Shown: positions 34,321 through 47,425 of the stretch, in pieces | How the letters are laid out: the number at the start of each line of letters is the position of its first letter | How positions within the stretch are numbered: the stretch's first letter is position 1 | Assembly (NCBI GenBank): GCA_023159155.1 | Contig: JAJNNX010000020.1 | Location: 186,001-250,000, forward strand | DNA: 64,000 nucleotides | Origin: Ustulina deusta | Taxonomy: Eukaryota > Ascomycota > Sordariomycetes > Xylariales > Xylariaceae | Direction: 5' to 3' | Made by a program: the position numbers and the translations under genes | Notes under the pieces: generated by a model | What the model was told of the DNA's origin: nothing | Seen by the model: the letters and a program-made list of their open reading frames with translations, nothing else | Database searches by the model: none

Positions 34321-34860
34321 TAAGGCTATTTATACATAGATAATGAGAGTAAATATAAGCTATCTATATTTAGAAACAATCTTTTTGGGTTAGTTCTGCT
34401 AGTATATAACTATAGACCTGTGTATGTTTTAAGTTAATAAAATATAACAGCTATTTAAATTGGACGCTTTGTGTTAGTAAGGTTAGCTAGTATAACTAAT
34501 AAACATTATGTCTATTTTTATTCCTAATAGTTTGTTAAAAAAGAAATAATAAGTTATAATCTAAAGTTATTTAGAACTAGAATCTAATAAGCAGTTAGTA
34601 CTTGTTATAGTTTTTAAAAAATATAAATATATTTTTACTTTTATTTTTAACTATTACAATATCTTTACTATTCAGAAAGCTTTTGTTGATTCTTATTTTA
34701 CTAATAGCTTGATTTTTTTATTTGCTACATATTGTTTATATCAGTGCTATACATCTATATGACCTAAGATCCCATGATCTGGTAATATTAAAAGTTAATC
34801 CCTATGTTTTGTACGCCACTTATTTTAAAAAATAATATTATGCTAATGCTATATTTGGAA
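34320..34860. repeat. AT-rich RIP block, related to 45870-46400
   Basis: The beginning (AGCTATCTATATTTAGAAAC, then TTTTTGGGTTAGTTCTGCTA) parallels 45879-45950 (AGCTATTTATATTTAAAAAC, then TTTTTTGGGCTAGTTCCCCTA), so the two blocks are copies of one element. Stops in all frames. Parent element not identified. Confidence 0.6.
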
Positions 34861-35176
34861 AAGGGTGTTCATATCGAGTCATCTATTAAGAACAGAGAAG
34901 CGTCCCAGTCCGAGACCGCACAAACCTGGCAAACTTCTAGGCCTTTCAAGTATAACATACTCCGTCCTGAAAACAAACCATAGCTTGAAACATTCGATAT
35001 GCCTGAAAGAGAGGTTGTTGTTAATGAGGATAAGAACCCGGCTGAGGGAGATGAAGTTGTTGTCAATGGAGATGAGAAGCCGACCGGGGAAGATGAAGTT
35101 GTTATCAATGGAGAGTTAATTCTAGTAGGGGATATAGACACTTTATCATCTCGTATTGCAGGTCATGGAAGCGCAT
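34861..35176 (+). pseudogene. Coding fragment with three 14-residue repeats
   Basis: One frame runs 105 codons with a single TAG (CAG expected, after ENKP). It reads SSIKNREASQSETAQTWQTS, then three imperfect 14-residue units, each starting with a variant of EVVVNxDxxPxxGD, and ends SRIAGHGSA at TGA (35174-35176). The acidic repeat is encoded by similar but not identical DNA, indicating tandem expansion. Upstream the frame fades into RIP-mutated DNA. It may be the tail of a retroelement protein or a host gene. An LTR begins 12 bp after the stop. Confidence 0.45.
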
Positions 35177-35188
35177 GAGGTAATAGGT

Positions 35189-35572
35189 TGTTACGAAAAG
35201 GTCTTAGCCCGACCCGATATGGAACCCATATTCAAATCCTGATCTCGGCGTTTTTTCTCTTTCCGCAGACCTCCTCTATGATCACGCGATGGCGCACTAG
35301 GCTTATGGTGATCCATGTCACAACTACTTTATTTCCTTTGTTTCTATAGTTCTATAAATCCCCTCTGTATCTAGTCACTCTTTTATAAGTCCCTTCGCTA
35401 TCAACTTCAATATGAGATTTACTCTCTGACTACTATCTAGACTTCTATTTCTATATAATGGTGGGAGCCCCATTAAGCCTTCCTAATTGTTAAGTATTCT
35501 ATTGTTACTTGTAAATCAAGAACCCCGATATACTATTTCTACCTCTCAGGTAAAGAAGAGGTCTATTATACA
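35189..35572 (-). mobile_element. LTR copy, 384 bp, inverted
   Basis: In reverse complement it starts TGTATAATAG and ends TTTTCGTAACA. It shares the blocks ACCTGAGAGG, GGGGTTCTTGATTT, AACAATAG, GGGGCTCCCACCATT, AGAAGTCTAGATAGTAGTC and GAGTGACTAGATACA with the copies at 29271 and 44986. The flanks (TAGGT and GGTCT) are not a clean target duplication. It is moderately diverged and partly RIP-mutated at the side touching the AT block. Confidence 0.8.
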
Positions 35573-35579
35573 GGTCTTT

Positions 35580-38030
35580 CTAACGTTAAAAATAAAGGTT
35601 TATATAATTTAATGTTAAAAAGTCTTTAAATAATGTATATTTGTTTTATAAATATAATTATAAAAGCGTTTAAGGACTTATTAAGAGGTTATTACTAAAG
35701 CTTTAAAGCAATAGGTTTGGATTATTAGTATTATATTATTCTGCTTCTAATAAACCTAACCTATGGCCTAGGTAACTATAAAAACTTGGCTGCTTAAACA
35801 GACTACTAGACTTAGCGAGCTAAAGCTTTAAGCTACTATTATATCTAGTTATTAGTTATAATAAATAGTTATTAATAATATGGTATAATATTAATATAAA
35901 TTAGTATTGTATTTTATATTTTATATTTATATAATTATTTAGTTTAATATTTGCGGTTTATTATAGCGTATATTTATAACGTATTATTTAAAATTAAAAA
36001 CTTAATTATAGTTATTTTATAAATAGAAATTAATATGTAATTTTTAAAAAAAAATGATTTTTTATATATATTTAAAGTTAATACTTATAATATTTTTTAA
36101 TAGAAAGCTTAAAACAAATTGTTTATTAAAGCTATAAATAAAGCAATATATATAATTTTTATTATTATTATATAAACTAAATTGCTAAAAAAACTATATT
36201 AAAAATAAAAAACTATATAAAAAACTATAAATAAATAGCTATATATTTAAAAAGTACTAAAACTTTAATTTAGTAGTTTATATATATTAAAGTTTTATAA
36301 AAATTTAATGATTTTTTTAATAATAACTAGCTAGGCTAAAAGAATTGCTTTTTTTAAAAAATAAACTAAAAATATAAGCGTTATAACTTTTATAAAGCTT
36401 TAAGTAAAAAATTAAAAGATTGCTTTTTATATATTTAAAAAAAACAAAATAATTATAATATAATATATTCCGATTTGTTTTATTTAAGTTTAGTTTATTA
36501 AGCTTAAAATTAAAAAATAACTAGAGCTAAAAAAAAAAAAAATTTTTAAAAATTTTTTAGTAAACTAAAGTAGTTGCTAGGATATTGTAGCAAGTTTATA
36601 TTAGTAGTTAAAAAATTTACAAATTATATTCAGTCTGTTTTAGGATCTAAGCTATTACGTAGGTTGTTTTAATACAAATTACTATAACTAGTTAGATTTT
36701 GTTGCTATAATAGCCCGAAGTAAATAAAAAGGATTTTAGTATTAAAGTTAACTAATAAATTTGTTTTTGTTAGAAAAATAAATAATAAGATCTGCCTATA
36801 TTTTATTTTAAGCTAGTTTAAACAACTTATATATATATTAATTTTTTTTTAAAGATCTAGGCTAAAAAATCTTTTAAAACTAATATTTTTGCAAATGTTA
36901 GAGTATTTAAACGTATTAGCTTTATCTAGTTAAATATAAAAACAACTTATAATTAATCTAAAAAAATGCTAAAAAAAAAGCAAAATTTATAATAAGTATA
37001 TTTTTTAAAATCTTAAGTATAATATCTATATATAAAAATAATTAAATAATAAAGCTTATAACTTTAATAAGTTTGTTTTTTTTAACTTTTTTATAAAAAT
37101 AAGAACTTTTAAACTTAGTTTTTATAATAGCTACAATTAGTATTATTTATAATAAAAGCATTATATTTATATTTTTTAATGTGCTAAATATTAAAATAGA
37201 ATATACTTTTTATTAAAGCTAAAGCTTATTTATAATTTGATTTATTAGTATATATAAAAATTCTTTTTTTTTAAGCTATGTTCTTTTTTAAAATTGCTTG
37301 TTTTAAAATAAAATAAGTTAGTATAATAGCATTAATAACTTAGGTAACAAGCATAAATACTAGCTAACCAAGCTATATTGCTTGTTTGTTTTGCAATATT
37401 ATTAAAAAATCTTTTTAGATTTAAAATTTTATAAATTTTAGTATTTTTCTAGTGTTTTATAAAACTAATACCTATATTTGCAAAGATAAAGCATTTTTTT
37501 TACGTTTTAGCTGTTTAATATTATAGCTTATATATGCTACTTATTACCTTGTTAATAAACTTTTGAGCAAAGGTAGTATAATTATTTTTTATTGAAATAT
37601 TTATAGTTGGCTCGAAATAAATAAGATTATTAGATTATAACATTTAATAGCTTTAATTTATTAGATTTTTATATATATATTTATATATAATTTATGCGAT
37701 CTATATATTTACGGTTAAGCTAGTAATTTTTTAAAATATTAAAATATAATATTTTTTAAATTTTTGATTAACTATATTAATTAAAAAGTTATTATAATAT
37801 ATAAAGCAACATATAGTATAATTATTAAACTTTTTTCTGTTTTAATAAAAAAAGCGTAAAGAAATAATAAGATTTGCTATATAGCGCTTATAAAATAATA
37901 AAATACTTAACTCTTATAACTAATAGGTTTTGCTAGATTAATTAAAAGTTATTATTAGAAATAATTATTTATTATTTTTATTTAAAACATTTTAAAGAAT
38001 ACGGAAGGACTGATGCCTATATATATATAT
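35580..38030. repeat. Large AT-rich RIP block
   Basis: About 2.4 kb with extreme AT content and stops in all frames; sharp left border next to the LTR at 35572. Probably a RIP-mutated retrotransposon; I could not match a reverse transcriptase or integrase motif. Confidence 0.7.
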
Positions 38031-38259
38031 AACTAACTAACTAGGACTAATATAGACTATAATCCCTGCGGTCCTTCTATATAGAAGAACCATAGGGGGT
38101 GTATAGATAGCGTTACTACAAGCAATCCTATGTATTAAAAAAGAATTAAGGATTTGCGTTAAGCCATAACAAGTAGAGAAGCTAATATATAGGACAAAAT
38201 ATTTGGTATACTATATATACTAGATTGTTAATAGGAAGCACTAGTTAATCTATTACAAG

Positions 38260-39490
38260 CTATACAGCTACTCTTACTACTAGACCCACGTCTAGCTCCG
38301 CTCCCCAGGTTAATATCCAGGCTATTTCCACCCATACTTACACAACAACCAAGCATACGCATAGATATTAGGTGTGGCTCTTTGCTATCTATATTATTAA
38401 TACACTAAACACTTCTAGCTTTCCCCCTAGCTAGTCTATAAGTAATCACTATTAACAAATGCCTTAGCTAGGTTGCTATTAAATATAAAATAGCAAAACT
38501 ACACTTTTGTAACAATAGCATACATAATCCTTTCATCTAGTCAACCGCTACTTATCCTACATAGCCCTCTTTCAGCGCCCTTTCAACCTTATATCACTTA
38601 ACAAATACTACTTTCTCCTACTTATATATAATATCCAACCAACTTTTAAGCATAATAATACAAACAATATAGCTAAGCCCCTTAGTTCCTTTTATAGCCG
38701 TACTAAAAAACAGCGGTATTAAAAAAATAGCATTAGTAGTCTAATTCTACTATTAAAAATTTATCGGATCAATATATAATTATATTTTTTTTACTATTTA
38801 TTTAATTTATCTAACTATATTATAGTTTTAAATAAAAATATAACCTAACTATTAAAAACTTGTATCAAATTTTACTTAAGATTAATAATCAAATAGTTCT
38901 ACTAAAATTATTTAATATAGCTAGCCATAAATCCTATAAAAACCTATAAAACAAATAAATTAAACAAACTAATAGCATAATTCTAATATATAACATTACT
39001 AAAAAAAATACTTTTAGAACTATTAAACATCTAATTAAATAAATCTTTTTAATAAAAAAATAATATATTAAAAATAAAGCATTTAGTACTATCTAACTAG
39101 AAAGACTGCTTATTATAATTATAAGCAATAAAAACAATATATCGAACAAATAAAAAATAAATGCTATAAAGGAACATATACTTGCTAAAAAAAACAGCTA
39201 TATATTTATTAAAACTTTAGTAAAGCATAATCGCAATGTTTAAAAAGCCTTCTTTAATATGGTTAAAGTATGGCCTAAGCTATTATACTAAGATGTGTCT
39301 AATAATGCAGCTATTTTTAAAAGCTCTGTCTAGATAGTATAGTGGACAACATTGCTAGACAGTAGCTGCTGCATATTCATATAACTATGGGACATGAATG
39401 GGGTTTGGGTATATACCACCTAGGTAAAGCCGATTGCCTAGGAGCCTAACTCCCACAAAGCTTTCCGACCAGTAATATCTTGTATAATTA
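38260..39490 (+). pseudogene. Decayed reading frame of unknown parentage
   Basis: One plus-strand frame can be followed with only TAG/TAA/TGA interruptions of the kind expected from CAG/CAA/TGG. It is Gln/Ser/Pro-rich at first and Lys/Ile-rich in the RIP-mutated middle. The better-preserved end reads KALSR*YSGQHC*TV, AAAYSYNYGT*MGFGYIPPR and SRLPRSLTPTKLSDQ. The middle (38720-39240) is heavily RIP-mutated. I recognise no family. Confidence 0.3.
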
Positions 39491-40110
39491 TCAATCTATT
39501 CCAATCTTTCTCTTTTCTTTTATTTGTCTGTGCTCTGTGTAGACTCCAAGGCTTTTTATTGCTATCAAAACAACCTCAGTAGTAGTATTATTTTCAAGAA
39601 GTTTCTTCCCAACTACCTTTATGAATGCGATTATCGCAGCACTTGCTACATATCGAAGGGAGACTTTGGTCGACAAGCAACGAAGCAAACAGTCAAGCCA
39701 AATTTGATCCCATCTCCAAGTGTTTCCGAGCATCTACAAAAAACATAAAAACCCTCAAGGACTTCGTCTCCTATAGTATACCCCCGAGAGGACAGGCGGG
39801 GCTTCTGTTCGAAGCGCCACTACTTCCGCAAGCAGTGCCACTCGGTGCTCTAGCTGCCCAACGAAGGCGTATGTCGTAAAATTAATTACTCGACTTGGAA
39901 GGTCTCAGATTGAGAGCACCAAATCTGCGTTATTAGACCTGTCCACGCCACTTATATGCCTGCTCATTTAACGGTGCTCTTGTCCTCACTACCTATTGAC
40001 TTATTCCTTACTACGACTGCCAGTCCCATGATTGAGCATGGCGTCTTCACCGTGGGATGCGAGACGTACGGGAAATTAATCCCTCGAACTACCGTCCCAG
40101 CCGATACTCC
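39490..40110. other. Normal-composition island without an assigned gene
   Basis: A frame at 39625-39879 (RLWSTSNEANSQAKFDPISK) is open but unassigned. Sharp change back to AT-rich DNA at about 40110. Confidence 0.35.
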
Positions 40111-42690
40111 ACTTTCTATACATTAAAAATAACAAATATAATAGTAGCCCTGCTTTAACGTTTCTAATAGGTTTCTTATAACTAACCCTGCCTATATCCG
40201 AGCCTATAAATCCCCTTTATCTATTAAGCAATCCCTTTATATTAAAAAACTACTATAAAATATATCTGTTCTAGCCCTTTAATCTAAAAACAATTATCTA
40301 TAATAGTTTTTTATATTATATGTTTAACGTATATAGAACTATAAATATACTATACCTGCTACTAATATTAAAAATAATTAATTAATAATTTAATATATTT
40401 AACTAAACAAATATAAATAATATAAGTATTAAACAAATAATAAAATATATATTGATTATTAATCTAAACCTTTTTGTTATATTAATACAACAAGCTAAAG
40501 CTGTTTTTAATAAAATAAAAACAAATAAAAAAGCTTTTATAATACATATAAATCAAATTTTACTTTAAGTTATTTTAATTAACTAAATATATATTTAGGC
40601 ATATAATTATTATTAACGTTTAAATATTAAATATAATAAAAAAGCATTATATATTAAATATTAATAAAATAAAATAAATTATAAACAAAATAGCTTAAAA
40701 ATATATAACGTTATATTAGGTTAAACTGCAAAAATTAATAATAAATAGTTAGTAAAAAATATATATTTATGTTTTTTTTATAGTTATTTAAAACTAGCAC
40801 AACTTATAATAAAGCATTTATTTTGTTTACTTAATAGATCTATCTATAATTTTACTAAAATATTAAAAAATAAGCAAAATTAATTAATATTATATTTAAT
40901 ACCTGCTTATATACTAATAGTATATTTTAGCAATATTAAGCGTTTAGCTTTTTAAAATAAAGCTAAATAAAACATTGCTATATTGTAGCTTTATATTAAA
41001 AAGTATTATAAAGCAGCAGTATATAATAATAATATAATATTACATAATTTATTAAACAATATAGTTCTTTAATTTTTTAAAAATAAAAAGTATTAAAATA
41101 AGCGTTCTAGTACAAATATTAACATTTTTATCTTGTTTTTAGTACTTTTTATTAGCAAAATATATATAAAAAAACAAAACATTTTTTTATATTAGCTAAC
41201 TAGGCTAGATTAGAATATAATAATACCTAGCTCCATATTTTTTATACTTAATAAAAACTTGTTAAGTTTATACTCTTTTTTTTTTATAAAAAATATACGT
41301 ACTAATGCTTTAATCGGGCTTTATTTTTATTAGCTTAGCAATATTCTAGAAAATATAAAATACTTTACTTTAGCTTCCTAGTTTGCTTGCGATTTATTAT
41401 GTCTATAAATTATTATTTGTTTATTTAATAACTTTTAGAACTAAATAGCTATATTAAAAATATATAACAACTTTATAATATATAGCTTAATTATAAAGTA
41501 TCGATTAATACTTATTATATTTTTATGTTTTATATAGTATATATATGTTTAAAAAAGTATGTTTTTTTTTCTTGTTTTATATGTTATTCCTACTAATTAT
41601 AATATAGTAAGGCTTGTTATAGGATATTAGGGAGGGTTGTAAGGTTCTAAGATTTAAAGGACTTCTAGACTAGCTAATTTATAAACTTATATATCAAAGA
41701 TATATATATTTAAGTGCGTACAAATCATAATGGCCCTGTTATATTTATAGTACTGTTATATACATTCTTATGATTAAACAACCGTATATATACGGCTTAA
41801 TATAAAAAGCATGCAACTTTGGCCTTTTCTATTATAAGACCTGATTTTTGCAATACTAGATAGTAGCTTTATTATAGCTATAATATGTTCTAATAGTATA
41901 AATAAACCTAATCTAGTAATATATTAGGTTATATTTAATTATAAAGTAATTATTGCTAGGTAGCTAAACTTTGCAATATTTATTTTACTATTTAAATATT
42001 ATATATGTCTAATTCTTATTAAAACTTTAATACTTTTAATTTATTTATTTATATGTTATATATAATAAATAAACTTTAAACTTTAATAAGTTTAGCCGAT
42101 TTAAATATAGTTACTACTAAAGAATTTTTTTAAGTAATTTAAAATAAAATCTTTTAGTATGTTTATTTTAGTTATAGGACCTAAAATATACTACTAATTA
42201 TATAAAATCTAAAAGCTTATAAATAATAAAAATAATTAATTATATAAAGTATTAAATAATTTTTAGTAATATATTAATTAGCTTAAAAAAGAACTAAATA
42301 AACTAAAATAATATATTACTAAATTATAAAGCATACTAAACACTATAAAAACTATTAAATTAATTTAAAACTTTTTAATTTTAAGCTTTATAAGAGCTTA
42401 TACTAGTTATTTCTTTTTTATTATGCTTTTAAAAACTTTAAAAAAGCAATTCTTTTAAACTTTTTTATTATTTATTTTTTATGTTATAATTAGTATTATT
42501 AGCTTTTTTTTATTTTGTATACATAATATAATATATTAGCTATAAGATTTAACAGTTATAATTAATAATATTATGTGCTACTTTTTTTTAGCTACAAAGT
42601 TATTTTTAATAATCTTTTTAGGCCTGCTTGTTTTTAGTTTCTTTATTATTTTGGGCTTTTTTTCCGCCCTAGTATTTATTGCTATCTATA
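40110..42690. repeat. Large AT-rich RIP block
   Basis: About 2.6 kb, stops in all frames, with a very sharp right border at about 42690 where the ABC transporter remnant starts. Parent element not identified. Confidence 0.7.
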
Positions 42691-42750
42691 AAGTGGTATG
42701 TTTCTACGAGCGACTTTATTAAGGCATGTAGCTAGTAAGTCCACTATTAT

Positions 42751-45388
42751 ATGGTACCTTTATTAATCCTTTTGCCCTATATAGCTTTGGTATTTCTCTG
42801 GCCAAATCGCCTGAAACTTAGACGCTTTGGCAGCGAGCCAGCACCATCCCTCCCGAGTCCGGACCTTTCGTCAGGTTCTGCCTATGTTAACGCGGCAAAT
42901 AACAGCTTTATACGCCCGGAATCGCAAAATGCCTGGGTTCGCCGGTTCCGGAAGTTCATGATCCTATATCCATATTTTTGGCCACAAAACAATCACAGCC
43001 TCAAGTTTCGTATTAGGCTTGTAGGTCTCTGCACATTAGTCAATAATGGGATTAACATTTTGAATCCTCGACAATTAGGCATCCTTCTTAATTCTCCGGG
43101 CACATTGCCAGGGAAAAGCTCTTGGCTTCCGGTCGCCATATTTATGGCCCTTCGGTTACTCTTGTCCAAAGCCGGCATCCCATTAATGCAAAAAATAGTT
43201 TGGCTAAAAGTAGAGCAGTATTGGGACAAAACACTCAACACCGCAGCATTTTCACATATCATATGCCTTTCCGCCGACTTCCACGATTCTATAGATCACA
43301 GCAAACTGAATACAGCCCTAGCAAGTAGGGAAGGCATTTCGCACATTGCAAAAACCGCTTGCTTCCAGGCCATACCAACCATAATTAATCTAATTATTGC
43401 TACTACGTACCTTTAGATCAAGTTTGGGCCGTACGTCGGCCTGATTATATTCGCAACCATAGTAGCGATCATCAAATTCTCGGTTCATAGTATCTCGTCC
43501 GCTAAAGATCAACAGCGCTAAGCATAGGAAAGGTACATAAACCTGCGCACATGGCAAGCAGACCCTGATAGACCTCGGATACTACTCTTCACATAATTCC
43601 AAGTTAAATTAACAAAACGCTAATAAAATATTATAAATACTTAGATTTAATGAAATTACAACATTATAGCATTTCGTTATAGCCTACCGTTGTTTTATTT
43701 AACCAAATCGAACGTACGATCTCCAGTTATTCAAAAGCTCTCAAATCTCGTCTTCTCTCATCCAAAAATATACATAAAAGTTATAATATCTTATCAGCCA
43801 TCAGGGACCTCCTTTTATTAGTTGGACTACTAGGTAGTATTTCGGTGGTCGTATACCAAATATATAATAAGGAAGCTACTATAGGCAACCTTGCACTTCT
43901 AGTATTATACTAGGGCCAAATAACTGCGCCTCTTAGGTTTTTTGTTATGCTAGGGTGTAGAATCAACCAACAGATAACCAAACTAGATCGGCTAGTTAAT
44001 ATTTTACACCGATTATCCAGCACTGCAGACACAGCAGGGGCTCAGCCATTGCAATTCCTCTCCGGTAAGGTGGAGTTTCAGGGCGTCGGGTTCGATTACA
44101 ATGGAAAGAAAAGTGTGTTGGACAACTTCAACTTGTTTGTTCCATCAGGTCATACTGTTGCATTTGTTGGGCCGAGTGGAGCCGGGAAATCGACGATCCT
44201 GAGCCTTCTGATGCAACAACACCTCAGTCAGAAAGGATCTATTTTTATTGACGGACAAAATATTCGACACGTCACCCAGCACAGGTATATAAGAGTTGTT
44301 CCGCATCCTATATCTTCTCGGACTCCGGGCCCGCTTTGAAGTTCTATTCTAATGAAAATGTTCGATACACCACTAGCCTGCGGTCGATTGTAGGTTTTGT
44401 CCCACAATCTCCACAGCTTTTCGAGAGTACGATACTAGAAAATATTCGATATGCTCGACCGGATGCCTCGGATCAAGAGGTTTATGACGCATGCAAAGCG
44501 GCAGCTATACACAACCAGATCGTAGCGTTTCCAGACGGCTACCAGACCTGTGTTGGAAGATCTAATGCGTAAGCATCATGTCGGGTCCACCATAAGAAAA
44601 CATATACTCATGTTCTTGCAGGAAACTCTCTGTCGGCCAAATACAGCGCATTGCTATTGCTCGGGTCCTTCTTATGAATCCGCAGATCGTCCTACTTGAC
44701 GAGGCAACCAGCTCTGTGGACACGGATACAGAGCACCTGATTCAGAAAGCGCTAGACTCTCTCTGCAAACCCCGGACAACATTCATCATTGCGTATGTTT
44801 TCTTGTCGTAGTAAACTACTTGTAGCTCTGCTAACCTTTTTCGCTTGGCATTAGACACCGCCTTCCTACGGTCATGAAAGCTGATATGATTTATGTTATC
44901 TCTGAGGGAAAGATTATCGAAAAAGGCACTCATCAGGACCTAATCTTACAACAAGGTAAATATGCCAGTCTTTGGTCTAAACAAATGTAACGAACTTGCC
45001 ATACATCACCTGAGAGGTGTGGGCAGCACGTCGGTGGTCTTGATTTGCAGGTAACAATAGGACGATCAACAAATGTTCGTTAGGGAGGCTTTCAGGGGCT
45101 CCCACCACTATGCAGAGATAGGAGTCTGAATAGTAGTCGTATTCACGAGTATGAATACCTAAGAGTGACTAGTTACAAGAAGAAATATGGACATTATATA
45201 GATGTAGGAAATGAGAGAAATAAGAGTGATCACTTGGATCCCGGTGAGCCTAGTTAGCCTGGATCACGTGACAAAGAAAAAGAAAGAAAAAGACGTGTGT
45301 GTAGGAACACGGTCGCAGTGTTGGGCCGTACCAAGGCGTTTTTGTAACAACAAACTTCTATAAAATAATGTCTAGCCCAGCGCCGTAG
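42751..45388 (+). pseudogene. Half-size ABC transporter (HMT1/ABCB6-like), broken
   Basis: The N-terminal part (42751-43416) covers FRKFMILYPYFWPQNNHSLK, a membrane helix, NPRQLGIL and VEQYWDKTLNTAAFSHI. It ends at a TAG; a frameshifted or lost stretch follows, and the frame resumes near 43700 with another TAG at 43911 (LVLY*GQITAPLRFF, TGG expected). The nucleotide-binding domain is nearly complete: Walker A GPSGAGKST, Q-loop VPQSPQLFES, signature [14 protein letters not shown], Walker [10 protein letters not shown] and switch AHRL. Introns are 44285-44376, 44569-44621 and 44794-44854. The signature is LSVGQ, not LSGGQ. The family moves heavy-metal or glutathione conjugates across mitochondrial or vacuolar membranes. 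A solo LTR sits in the last codons (after SKQ), and the native tail resumes at 45350. Confidence 0.85.
44986..45349 (+). mobile_element. Solo LTR, 364 bp, with 5-bp target duplication ACAAA
   Basis: Starts TGTAACGAAC and ends TTTGTAACA. ACAAA is repeated at 44981-44985 and 45350-45354. It shares CACCTGAGAGG, TTGATTTGCAGGTAACAATA, GTTCGTTAG, AGGGGCTCCCACCACTA and GATCACGTGAC with the 29271 copy. It is not visibly RIP-mutated and has no internal region. Confidence 0.93.
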
Positions 45389-45649
45389 ATACGATAGGTA
45401 GTAGCAGAGCTGATAGCTTGACAAGCAAGTCCTGGGCCGCGTATCAAAGACCTATGTATATAGACATACAACGGATATTCTATTTCGGCTAGCATTAATG
45501 GGGATCAGGGAGATAGTTACTGTAGGAAAAGAACTCCTATTATTAATCCGCTCTGTATGCTGTTGGAGACTAGGGTCACAGGCAGAAACACTGGCAGTAT
45601 TTGCGTGGCATGCTAACCTGCGATTGGCTTTTTTTAAATAACGGTCCAC

Positions 45650-47400
45650 CTAAAAAAAGCAAATTGCTAATACTCTGTATTGTAGTTAGGGATGGAAGAA
45701 ATAAAGCCAGGCTTAAAAAGTATTAGGGGGTATAACAAGGCTTCTACTAGCGTGTATTAATGTAGAGAAAGTAAGTAAGTTTATAGCTTGTGCCTAATAT
45801 TTCGGTTGTTAATACTAGACCAAATCCTATTGCACTTAATGCAATTATTTCTGCTAGGTGTGCTTTGTATATTATATAAGCTATTTATATTTAAAAACTG
45901 TTTTTTTGGGCTAGTTCCCCTAGCGTATAATCCTAGATAAGCATATGTTATAGAACCCTCCGAACCCCCTAGCTATACGTAGTGCTATAAAAGCTTTTGT
46001 TATTATAGGTGCTAACTATATATTTTAGATAGTAAAGAAATATAAGTAATTTAGAGCTAATAAATAAAGATCCGATTAATTTATTAATATTATAATAAAA
46101 TAGAATATATTAGTACTATTAATTCTTATATAACTTATAATAACTTATTTAGAAGCTTTATGTTATATTAGTAGTTTTTAGATACAAAAAACTTAGTTAC
46201 TTATAATATTTTGGTAGATTTTTTAGGATATTATATCTAGAGGACATTAAAAATATAAGAAATAATTAGTTTTTATAGATTAGATTTATAGTAGCTTAAA
46301 CTCTAAGAGCTAGCAATTATATAATATGTTTATATTTATATGACCCAAGCTTTTAATAATAAATATATATGCCTGGGCTCGAGTTCTTATAGCTAGACTG
46401 ATATTTTTTGTATTAATGTTTACTTAGAAAACATTTATATTTTATTTACTATTAGGCTTAGCAAGGTTAAGGTTAGGGTCGGGGTTATGTTTATAATATG
46501 TATGCTTTTTTTACGGATCTATTCTAGCTTTATAATACTACTAGTAATAAAATATAGCTTATTTTATTGCTTTGTTCTAGCTTTAAAAAGCATTCTAGTT
46601 GCAGATCTTTATATTAGTATTTAAAAAATAACTATATAATCTATTCTAGCTTTTATAGTATTTATTTAACTAATAATAAGCGCTATTTTTATAGCTAATA
46701 AGTTTGGCGGATTGCTTAGGTAGTTTATATATTACTACTTAAACATTTTTAGTTGCTTTATTATTTATTATAGTTAGATATATTTAAGTTTTTATAAAAC
46801 TAAAATATTGCTTAATATAAAAATAATTTATTCTTTAGGTTTATTAATACTTTAATTGTCTAGTTTTACTAAACTATATAAGTTATATATAAATAACTGC
46901 AATATTAAACTTTTATCTATTGACTATTATATTTCTTTTTATTATAATTGTTTTGTTTATTATAGCATAGATATGTTATTAATATAGTTGTTAAGTTTTT
47001 TTTCCTTAATATCTTTATTGTTATTTTTAATAGCTCAAGCTTATATAGCTTATTTCTTTTTCTAACTCTTTTAATTAAATCTATTACAAGTTTGAAATAT
47101 AATGCTAGACCTTAAGGAACTAGGTATATCAGCTTTATTCATTAGTTAATTGCAGCAATTATTATATATTTTATGCCTAATACTAAACTATAATATAAAA
47201 TATTTTGCTATAAATAATACTATACATAATTATTTTATATTAATATATGCTAAAACTATACAAAAAAAAGATATTTTTTTATTTATATAGGATATAAAAA
47301 AAGAATAGTATATATTCCCTACTCTGCATCGAAGGCCATTTAGGATAATTAATACAAATGCTCTTATTAGAATCTCTAGAGCTTAGGGTATTAGATCTTT
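45650..47400. repeat. AT-rich RIP block with a better-preserved left end
   Basis: 45780-45960 still reads as coding-like DNA (VVNTRPNPIALNAI..., then FFGLVPLAYNPR) and parallels 34340-34420, so it is a repeated element. The rest is heavily RIP-mutated. A single AAGGTTAGGG near 46460 is not a telomere array. I see no intact gene. Confidence 0.6.
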
Positions 47401-47425
47401 ATCTATAAGGGATTTAGGAGGTAGT

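Noticed and set aside
39330..39410. AGATAGTATAGTGGAC, reminiscent of tRNA-Asp
   Set aside because: No anticodon or T-arm follows in the right spacing, and it lies inside a decayed coding frame.
46455..46475. GGTTAGGG, telomere-repeat-like
   Set aside because: A single occurrence, not an array; the sequence is part of a RIP-mutated repeat.
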